Source: an uncultured Bryobacteraceae bacterium
Lineage (GTDB): Bacteria; Acidobacteriota; Terriglobia; Bryobacterales; Bryobacteraceae
DNA: 64,000 nt
Direction: 5' to 3'
NCBI GenBank assembly: GCA_937920635.1
Contig: CAKZUE010000065.1
Location: 19,680-83,679 of the forward strand
Shown: positions 18,998 through 25,690 of the stretch, piece by piece
Layout of the letters: each line of letters opens with the position of its first letter
How positions within the stretch are numbered: the first letter of the stretch is position 1
Translations under genes and position numbers: made by a program
The notes under the pieces: generated by a model
What the model was told of the DNA's origin: nothing
Databases searched by the model: none
The model's input: the letters and a program-made list of their open reading frames with translations, nothing else

Positions 18998-19726
18998 ATG
19001 CCTGATTGGGATTCGTTCCGGCTGGCCCGGCTTCCTTTTGCGCTGAAGCTGGCGCTGAGCTGCTTTCTGGTGACGGTGGGGACCGGCTATCTGGTGGCGG
19101 GGGTGAACCTGTATCTCACCTATCATCTGACGGACGGCGAGCCGGGGCTTGGCATTGGCGACCTGCGGCGGGCGTTCTATGGCAACCGCGAGAACACAAA
19201 GCTGGCGAGCAAGATCGACGGGGGCAGCATGGCGCAGTTCCTGCCGCGCGCAGGCGACAGGGAGAAGATCCTCTCATGGATTCAGGACGGGGCGGCGGAG
19301 GATGGCTATCACGCAACCGTGAAGCCGATCCTCGCGCAGAACTGCGTGCGCTGCCACAATCCGAACGGGCTGCAGCGGTTCACGCCGCTGACGTCTTACG
19401 AAGAGGTGATGGTGGTGACGCAGATCGACCGCGGGGAGCCGCCCCAGTTGTGGGCGCGGGTGGCGCACACGCACATCCAGTCGATCGGGCTGATCTTCCT
19501 GGTGCTGGCGGGGATCTTCTCGTTGACGCAGACGCCGCAGTGGGTCAAGACTGCCGTGATTGTGCTGCCGTTCGCGGTCCTGCTGGCGGACTTCGGGCTG
19601 CGGTATCTGATCAAGTACGCGCCGGGGCTGGTGTACGGGATGGCCGTCTCGGGCGCGCTGATGGGGGCGCTGTTCGCGGTGCTGATCCTCGTGCCGCTTT
19701 ACGAGATGTGGCTGAGGAAACAGTAA
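18998..19726 (+). CDS. Membrane-anchored protein with one c-type heme site
   Basis: A 242-residue protein: one N-terminal membrane helix (about 18-42), a periplasmic segment of about 110 residues with a single heme-binding CVRCH (C116-H120, in ILAQNCVRCHNPNG), then three more predicted helices in the C-terminal half. NCVRCHNPNG resembles planctomycete/acidobacterial cytochrome c-like domains. HTHIQSIGLIFLVLAG places histidines at the start of the second helix that could be ligands. Probably a redox protein of the periplasmic face; partner unknown. A hairpin around its ribosome-binding site suggests regulated translation or an operator. Confidence 0.75.
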   Translation: MPDWDSFRLARLPFALKLALSCFLVTVGTGYLVAGVNLYLTYHLTDGEPGLGIGDLRRAFYGNRENTKLASKIDGGSMAQFLPRAGDREKILSWIQDGAAEDGYHATVKPILAQNCVRCHNPNGLQRFTPLTSYEEVMVVTQIDRGEPPQLWARVAHTHIQSIGLIFLVLAGIFSLTQTPQWVKTAVIVLPFAVLLADFGLRYLIKYAPGLVYGMAVSGALMGALFAVLILVPLYEMWLRKQ

Positions 19727-19729
19727 CGG

Positions 19730-22093
19730 CTACATCCAGACCAGAGCGCAGAGCTGGACCTGGACGGAGGTCTTCTGCGGCTTGAGCCGGAGCGTTTCGA
19801 AAGCCTCTTCGCCATACTGCGGAAGCGAGTCCACCTCGCGCTGAAACTCGGCCGAGAGCTCATTGATTTGGGCCTGGACGCTCTCGACCGTCTCCGCGGC
19901 CATGGCGACGTCGCTGCGTTCCTTGCCGAGGCGGGTGGCGGCGCGGGCGGCGGTGCCGAGGCGGCCGACATTGGAAGCGCTGATCGTCTTGCGGCCGCCG
20001 AACATGCCCAGGAACGATGTGACAACGGAAATCCCCATGTTGAGGGTCTGCGCGGTGGCCTGTTGCTTCTCCTGGGCGACCTTCATTTCCGCGCGGCGCC
20101 TGCGCTCTTCAAGCGTGCGGAGTTTGGGCGCGTACTTCGCCTCGAGCTTCGCGACCTGCTGGTCGCGCAGCTCGCGCGCCGCCTGCTGGACGCGGATGCG
20201 GAAGTCGCGCTCGCTCTCGCCGGGGCGGGCGACGAGTCCGGTGGAGGGGCTGCGGAGGAGCTCGAGGGCGCGGTTCTGATAGAGCCAGAGCGCGAAGTCC
20301 TTCTGCCATTGCGCATAGTTCTTTGGTTGCGCGGCTGCCGCGGGCAGAGGGGCGAATTCGGCCCCCTCGGCCGGCCTTTGCTGAAGGTCTTCGAGGCGGA
20401 GTTCGGACTCTTCGGCTTTCGACCAGTCGACCGGCGCCGGACCGTCCGTGATGGGACAGGAGAGGGTGGCTTTTTCGACGGCATCGATGCCGAGTTTTTT
20501 GTCCGAGTACTGCAATTGCGCAACGCCGAGCAGGCGGGGCTCGTACTGAAGAACGCCGCCGCTCAATGGCGCGAAGTACTGGGGCACGCCGGGCGGGACG
20601 ACAGGCGGGGCGGAGGATGGCTGGATGGGGCGCGCTGACACGGTGACGCTGGCCGCGGCCATGGGGCGCATGATTCCGGGCGCTTCCGCCGTGGGCGGCG
20701 CCTGCTGTTTGAGGCGGCGCAGCTCGGCGCGCGACATGGGGCCGCGGAGGTAGCTGAGCGTCCAGCGCGTCTGGAAGAGCACGGGCTGATCGAGGTGGAC
20801 GTTGTTCATGAGGAAGACGCGGTTGCCGAGACCGGCGATCAGGCGCTCCATGTCCTGGCGGTTGAAGCTCGCGCCGGAGGCGGCGGAAGCGCCTTCGAGC
20901 CCTTCGAGCACACGGGCCTTGTCGCGCTCGGTCTGGAGGCGGCCGATGAACCAGGTGCCGGCGTTGGAGAGCCCCTTGTAGTCGAGATCGACGGGATTCT
21001 GCGTGGCCAGCACGACGCCGAGCCCGAAGGCGCGCGCCTGCTTGAGCAGCGTGAGCAGAGGCTGTTTCGATGGGGGATTGGCGACGGGCGGGAAATAGCC
21101 GAAGATCTCGTCCATGTAGAACAGCGCGCGGAGGCTGGAAGAGCCGCTCTGGCGGCGGACCCAGGCCAGGAGCTGGTTGAGCAACAGCGAGACAAAGAAC
21201 ATGCGCTCCGAATCGTTCAGGTGCGCGATGGAGAAGATGCTGATGCGCGGCTTGCCGGCGGGGGTCCAGAGGAGCGCGTCGATGTCGAGCGGCACGCCCT
21301 CCCGCCAGGCTTCGAAGCCCGGAGCGGCGAGCAGGTTGTTGAGCGCCATGGCGAGCGCGAAGCGGTCTTTGGAGGGGTAGAAGGACTCAATGTCGAGCAC
21401 GCCAAGCCGCGCGAAGGGCGGCTGCTGGACCTGCTGGATGAGCGCGCCGAGATCGAGGTTGCGGCCTTCGCGCCAGGCGGCGTCGAGGATGGCGGACAGC
21501 AGGACGTGCTCGCGCGACTGGACGGGATCGGCATTGATGCCGGCGAGCGCGAGCAGCGAGGTGGCAGTGCCGGAGACGCGGTCGCGGAGGGCTTCGCGGT
21601 CGTCGAGCTCTTCCGGCGAGGGGGCGTCGAATGACTTGAGGACAGAGACGGGGATGCCCGCGTCGGAGCCCGGCGTGTAGACGGCGCACTCGCAGGCATC
21701 GCGCAGGCGGACGATGCGGGCGGGGTCCTGATCCCACTGCGCGAGTCCGTTGCGCCATTTCCCGGCTTCAGCGGCAGCGAAGGCGGCGGGATCCATGCCC
21801 TTGTTGCGCGCTTCGTCGGCGTTGATCCACGGGGCGAACTCTTCGGGGGAGAGATTCGGGAAGGTGAGCAGGAGATTGGCGAGGTCGCCCTTGGGGTCGA
21901 CGACGATGGCGGGGATGGAGTCGATGGCGGCTTCTTCGAGGAGACCGATGCAGAGACCGGTCTTGCCGGAGCCGGTCATGCCCACGCAGACGGCATGGGT
22001 GGTGAGGTCTTTGCTCCGGTACAGGAAGGTTTCTCCTCCGGGCTGGAGCCTGCCGAGATAGAAGGCGCCGAGCTTTTCGTAGTCAGGCAGCAT
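19730..22093 (-). CDS. HerA/FtsK-like ATPase
   Basis: A 787-residue P-loop ATPase: Walker A GMTGSGKT (38-45), a Walker B-like ALFYMDEIFGYFPP, and a sensor region VLATQNPVDLDYKGL followed by IGRLQTERDKARVLEGL with a candidate arginine finger. This order matches HerA-type hexameric DNA or protein translocases. After about residue 500 come proline-rich linkers, a long charged helix (AKLEAKYAPKLRTLEERRRR) and a C-terminal domain with GGRKTISASNVGRLGTAARA. The start is MLPDYEKLGAFYLGRL; the open frame further upstream is antisense artefact. It is the third gene of an SPFH / RHH / ATPase operon, 11 bases after the RHH gene. Confidence 0.9.
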   Translation of the reverse strand: MLPDYEKLGAFYLGRLQPGGETFLYRSKDLTTHAVCVGMTGSGKTGLCIGLLEEAAIDSIPAIVVDPKGDLANLLLTFPNLSPEEFAPWINADEARNKGMDPAAFAAAEAGKWRNGLAQWDQDPARIVRLRDACECAVYTPGSDAGIPVSVLKSFDAPSPEELDDREALRDRVSGTATSLLALAGINADPVQSREHVLLSAILDAAWREGRNLDLGALIQQVQQPPFARLGVLDIESFYPSKDRFALAMALNNLLAAPGFEAWREGVPLDIDALLWTPAGKPRISIFSIAHLNDSERMFFVSLLLNQLLAWVRRQSGSSSLRALFYMDEIFGYFPPVANPPSKQPLLTLLKQARAFGLGVVLATQNPVDLDYKGLSNAGTWFIGRLQTERDKARVLEGLEGASAASGASFNRQDMERLIAGLGNRVFLMNNVHLDQPVLFQTRWTLSYLRGPMSRAELRRLKQQAPPTAEAPGIMRPMAAASVTVSARPIQPSSAPPVVPPGVPQYFAPLSGGVLQYEPRLLGVAQLQYSDKKLGIDAVEKATLSCPITDGPAPVDWSKAEESELRLEDLQQRPAEGAEFAPLPAAAAQPKNYAQWQKDFALWLYQNRALELLRSPSTGLVARPGESERDFRIRVQQAARELRDQQVAKLEAKYAPKLRTLEERRRRAEMKVAQEKQQATAQTLNMGISVVTSFLGMFGGRKTISASNVGRLGTAARAATRLGKERSDVAMAAETVESVQAQINELSAEFQREVDSLPQYGEEAFETLRLKPQKTSVQVQLCALVWM

Positions 22094-22104
22094 GTCAGGC
22101 CATT

Positions 22105-22284
22105 TTAGGACGATTTGCCGCCGGCTGGCTTGTCGTCCTTGAGGCGGCGCTGTTCGCGGAGCGCCTTGCGCAGGAGGAACTCGATCTGGGCGTTGAGGGA
22201 GCGCAGGTCGTCGTCGGCCCATTTTTTCAGGGCGTCGAGCACCTCGCCGTCGATTCGAAGAAGGAAAGACCTGCGCTCCGCCAT
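22105..22284 (-). CDS. Arc-like ribbon-helix-helix small protein
   Basis: A 59-residue basic protein, MAERRSFLLRIDGEVLDAL at the start and ending KPAGGKSS. The N-terminal strand RSFLLRID followed by two helices (EVLDALKKWADDDLRSLN and AQIEFLLRKALREQRR) is the Arc/MetJ ribbon-helix-helix layout. It lies between the SPFH and ATPase genes with gaps of 15 and 11 bases, so all three are surely co-transcribed. The role could be autoregulation or linking the ATPase complex to DNA. It is easily missed because of its size. Confidence 0.82.
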   Translation of the reverse strand: MAERRSFLLRIDGEVLDALKKWADDDLRSLNAQIEFLLRKALREQRRLKDDKPAGGKSS

Positions 22285-22299
22285 CGTTGCCGGTTCCGC

Positions 22300-23181
22300 T
22301 TACTGGTAGATGGTGCCGGTGTTGAGCACGGGCTGCGCGGCGGCTTCGCCGCAAAGCACGACCAGGAGGTTCTGCACCATGGCGGCGCGCTGCTCGCCGT
22401 CGAGCTGGATGACGTTCTTGGCGGCGAGCATCTCGAGCGCCATCTCGACCATGCCGACGGCGCCCTCGACGATCTTCTGGCGGGCGGCGATGACGGCGGA
22501 CGCCTGCTGGCGGCGCAGCATGGCAGCGGCGATCTCCGGAGCGTAGGCGAGATAGCTGATGCGGGCTTCGACGACCTCGACGCCGGCGACGGCGAGGCGG
22601 TCCTGGATCTCGTCCTTGAGCCGCGCGGCGACTTCCGACGTGCTGCCGCGCAGGGAGACCTGGTGTTCCTCGTGGGCGTCGTACGGATAGGCGGATGCCA
22701 TGTTGCGGACGGCGGCTTCGCTCTGGACGTGCACGTAGTTCTCGTAGCTGTCCACCTGGAAGATCGCCTCGGCGGTGTCGACGACCTTCCAGACGACGAC
22801 CGCGGCGATTTCGATGGGGTTGCCGTCGTGGTCGTTGACTTTCATCTTCGACGTCTCGAAGTTGCGTACGCGCAGCGATACGGGCCTCTTCGCATAGAAA
22901 GGATTGGCGAAGCGCAGTCCCGGAGCGTTCACCGTGCCGATGTAGCGGCCAAACAGCGTCAGCACCACGCCCTGATTGGGCTGAACGGTGAAAAAGCCCG
23001 CCCAGCAGAGGGTGTCGAGGAGAAGGACGGCGATCCAGAAGGCGATCCAGACGCCGCGCATGCCAAGCGGCGCCTCTTTCGCCGCCCAGATGATCCCGGC
23101 GATCGAGATGACGAAGATTGCCAATACGAGCAGCAGAACGGGGATGCCGTTCCACGCTTCGATGACGCGCTCTTTCAGCAT
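22300..23181 (-). CDS. SPFH/band 7 domain membrane protein
   Basis: A 293-residue stomatin/prohibitin-family protein. Two hydrophobic N-terminal segments (about 13-33 and 42-62) precede the SPFH domain, which starts VQPNQGVVLTLFGRYIGTV and includes GLRFANPF, NDHDGNPIEIAAVVVWKV and the helical GVEVVEARISYLAYAPEIA...MLRRQQASAVIAARQKIV. It probably forms a ring-like oligomer at the inner membrane. A strong GGAGG lies 7 bases before the ATG at 23181, and a near-consensus sigma-70 promoter precedes it. It heads the SPFH / RHH / HerA operon. Confidence 0.93.
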   Translation of the reverse strand: MLKERVIEAWNGIPVLLLVLAIFVISIAGIIWAAKEAPLGMRGVWIAFWIAVLLLDTLCWAGFFTVQPNQGVVLTLFGRYIGTVNAPGLRFANPFYAKRPVSLRVRNFETSKMKVNDHDGNPIEIAAVVVWKVVDTAEAIFQVDSYENYVHVQSEAAVRNMASAYPYDAHEEHQVSLRGSTSEVAARLKDEIQDRLAVAGVEVVEARISYLAYAPEIAAAMLRRQQASAVIAARQKIVEGAVGMVEMALEMLAAKNVIQLDGEQRAAMVQNLLVVLCGEAAAQPVLNTGTIYQ

Positions 23182-23230
23182 GGAATGATCCTCCAGTCTT
23201 TCGGCGAGGCCGGCAGGCCTCGCTAGCACT

Positions 23231-23258
23231 ATGATATCACTTTGCTACTGCCTGTCAA
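23231..23258 (-). promoter_or_regulatory. Near-consensus sigma-70 promoter for the SPFH operon
   Basis: On the minus strand TTGACA (23258-23253), a 16-base spacer and TATCAT (23236-23231) precede the SPFH gene by about 50 bases, followed by a GGAGG ribosome-binding site. It is the best -35/-10 promoter I see in the window and contrasts with the -10-only starts elsewhere. Confidence 0.7.
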
Positions 23259-23457
23259 GAAAAATGCGCAGGCTTGCGCGGCGAATGTGACCGGAGTCAT
23301 GGAGCAATGGGCAGGCCCGGGGCTTAGATAAGGAAGGCCGGGCCGGACAATCCGGGCCGCCGGCGGCCTCCAGGGCCGAAGCGAGGACCACAGAGATGGC
23401 CGCGCGGCCGGCCCGATTCTAAATAGAAGCTGCGGCCGTTTTCGAAGGAGCAGTGCA
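23259..23457. other. Intergenic region upstream of the nitric oxide reductase gene
   Basis: These 199 bases hold several GC-rich palindromic tracts (GGCCGGGCCGG, GGCCGCGCGGCCGGCC) and a good GAAGGAG ribosome-binding site before the ATG at 23458. I find no convincing -35/-10 pair and no clear NsrR or FNR/DNR box. No gene is apparent. Confidence 0.4.
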
Positions 23458-25665
23458 ATGAAACGGTTGTGGATTGCGTTTGGCGCAGTGATCGTGATTT
23501 CGTTTTCGATCCTGGGATGGATCGGGACGCGCATTTATCAGGAGATGCCGCCAATTCCGGACCGCGTGGTGACGCGGGACGGGCGGGTGGTGATCGCAAG
23601 CGGCGAGGTGGGGCAGGGGCAGAACATCTGGCAGACGATGGGCGGGATGGAAGTGGGATCGGTGTGGGGGCACGGCAGCTATGTGGCGCCGGACTGGACG
23701 GCGGACTCGCTGCGGCGGGAGCTGGAGTTCGTGCTGAACGAGTGGGCGCGGAGCGAGCACGGCAAGCCCTACAAGGAGCTGGACGCGGAGCGGCAAGCCG
23801 CGCTGCGGGGGCGGCTGGAGCAGATGTTCCGGACCAACACGTACGATGCGGGTTCGCGGACGATCGTGATCGACGAGGTGCGGGCGCGGGCGTTTGAAGC
23901 GAACGTGGCTCATTACCAGAAGCTGTTCGCCGAAGGCGAGCCGGCGTATGCGATTCCGAAAGGCGCCGTGCCGGATCCGGAGCGGGCGCGGAAGCTGGCA
24001 GCGTTTTTCTGGTGGACGGCGTGGTCGGCGTCGACGAACCGTCCGGGGGACACGATCTCGTACACGCACAACTGGCCGCACGAGCCGCTGGTGGGCAACC
24101 GCCCCACGGGCGAGAGCGTGATGTGGACGGGCGTGAGCATTCTGATGCTGCTGGGCGGGATCTGCGCGATGGTGTGGTGGTACGCGTCGCAGCCAAAGGA
24201 GGCGCCGATCGAACGTCCGGCGGCGGATCCGCTGCTGCCGCTGAAGGCGACGCCGTCGCAGCGGGCGACGCTCAAATACTTCTGGGTGGTGGCGCTGCTG
24301 ATTCTGGCGCAGATCCTGCTGGGCGTGGTGACGGCGCACTACGGAGTGGAGGGGGACGGTTTTTACGGAATCCCGCTGTCGAAGTGGCTGCCGTACAGCG
24401 TGACGCGGACGTGGCACATTCAGCTCGGCATCTTCTGGATCGCGACGTCGTGGCTGGCGGCGGGGCTGTACATTGGCCCGCTGGTCTCCGGGCACGAGCC
24501 GAAGCATCAGGCGCTGGGCGTGAACGTGCTGTTCGCGGCGCTGCTGGTGATCGTGGTGGGATCGCTGGCAGGCGAATGGATGAGCGTGCACAACCGGCTG
24601 ACGGACGCGCAGGCATTTCTGTGGGGGCATCAGGGATACGAGTATGTGGACCTGGGGCGCGTGTGGCAGATCCTGCTGCTCGTGGGTCTGTTCATCTGGC
24701 TGTTCCTGGTGATCCGCAGCGTAAAGCCGGCGCTGAAGAACGCGGGGGACCAGAAGCCGCTGCTGACGATCTTTCTGATGAGCGCGGGCGCGATCGGCCT
24801 GTTCTACGGGGCGGGGATCATGTGGGGGCAGCACTCGCATCTGTCGATGGTGGAGTACTGGCGGTGGTGGGTGGTGCACCTGTGGGTGGAAGGGTTCTTT
24901 GAAGTCTTCGCGACGGCGGTGATCGCGTTCTTCTTCGCGCGGCTGGGGCTGGTGAGGCCGAAGCTGGCGGCGGAGGCGGCGCTGCTGTCGGCGACGATCT
25001 ACCTGGCGGGGGGCATCATCGGCACGTGCCACCACCTGTACTTCACGGGCACGCCGACGGTGGCGCTGGCGTGGGGCTCGGTGTTCAGCGCGCTGGAGGT
25101 GGTGCCGCTGACGATGGTGGCTTTCGGGGCGCTGGACGATCTGCGGCGCGGGAAGGCGACCGAGTGGGCGCGGCGCTACCGGTGGCCGATTTACTACTTC
25201 GTGGCGGTGGCGTTCTGGAACATGCTGGGCGCGGGGCTGTTCGGCTTCATGATCAATCCGCCGATCGCGCTGTACTTCATGCAGGGGCTGAACACGACGC
25301 CGGTGCACGGGCACGCGGCTCTGTTCGGCGTGTACGGCATGCTGGGCATCGGACTGATGCTGGTGTGCCTGCGGGCGATGGGGCAGCGCGAGGAGTGGAA
25401 CGACCGGACGATGAAGTTCGCCTTCTGGGCGATGAACGGCGGGCTGTTCGCGATGACGGTGTTCAGCCTGCTGCCGGTGGGGCTGTTGCAGACGTGGGCG
25501 AGCGTGAGCCAGAGCTACTGGTATGCGCGCAGCATGGAGTTCCTGCAAACGCCGCTGATGCAAACGCTGCGGTGGATGCGGGCGCCGGGCGACACGGTGT
25601 TCGCCATCGGCGCGGTGGCGCTGGTGTGGTTCGTGCTGAAGATCCGCCCGGCGGAGCAGGAGTAA
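23458..25665 (+). CDS. norZ: Quinol-dependent nitric oxide reductase (qNOR)
   Basis: A 735-residue single-chain heme-copper-superfamily enzyme reducing 2 NO to N2O with quinol. The N-terminal extension (first helix, then GEVGQGQNIWQTMGGMEVGSVWGHGSYVAPDW split across residues 50-80) is the fused NorC-like region without heme c, diagnostic of qNOR. The NorB-like core has about 12 more helices with the metal-ligand segments RTWHIQLGIFWIATSW, GGIIGTCHHLYFTG and NTTPVHGHAALFGVYGM. No other denitrification gene is seen, so detoxification of NO is more likely than respiration. The regulator is not apparent. Confidence 0.96.
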   Translation: MKRLWIAFGAVIVISFSILGWIGTRIYQEMPPIPDRVVTRDGRVVIASGEVGQGQNIWQTMGGMEVGSVWGHGSYVAPDWTADSLRRELEFVLNEWARSEHGKPYKELDAERQAALRGRLEQMFRTNTYDAGSRTIVIDEVRARAFEANVAHYQKLFAEGEPAYAIPKGAVPDPERARKLAAFFWWTAWSASTNRPGDTISYTHNWPHEPLVGNRPTGESVMWTGVSILMLLGGICAMVWWYASQPKEAPIERPAADPLLPLKATPSQRATLKYFWVVALLILAQILLGVVTAHYGVEGDGFYGIPLSKWLPYSVTRTWHIQLGIFWIATSWLAAGLYIGPLVSGHEPKHQALGVNVLFAALLVIVVGSLAGEWMSVHNRLTDAQAFLWGHQGYEYVDLGRVWQILLLVGLFIWLFLVIRSVKPALKNAGDQKPLLTIFLMSAGAIGLFYGAGIMWGQHSHLSMVEYWRWWVVHLWVEGFFEVFATAVIAFFFARLGLVRPKLAAEAALLSATIYLAGGIIGTCHHLYFTGTPTVALAWGSVFSALEVVPLTMVAFGALDDLRRGKATEWARRYRWPIYYFVAVAFWNMLGAGLFGFMINPPIALYFMQGLNTTPVHGHAALFGVYGMLGIGLMLVCLRAMGQREEWNDRTMKFAFWAMNGGLFAMTVFSLLPVGLLQTWASVSQSYWYARSMEFLQTPLMQTLRWMRAPGDTVFAIGAVALVWFVLKIRPAEQE

Positions 25666-25690
25666 AGCGAAAGGGCGCGGGGGGGGAGGC

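Noticed and set aside
23230..23457. FNR/DNR or NsrR binding site before norZ
   Set aside because: I looked for TTGAT-N4-ATCAA-like and NsrR-like palindromes and found only weak partial matches with wrong spacing.
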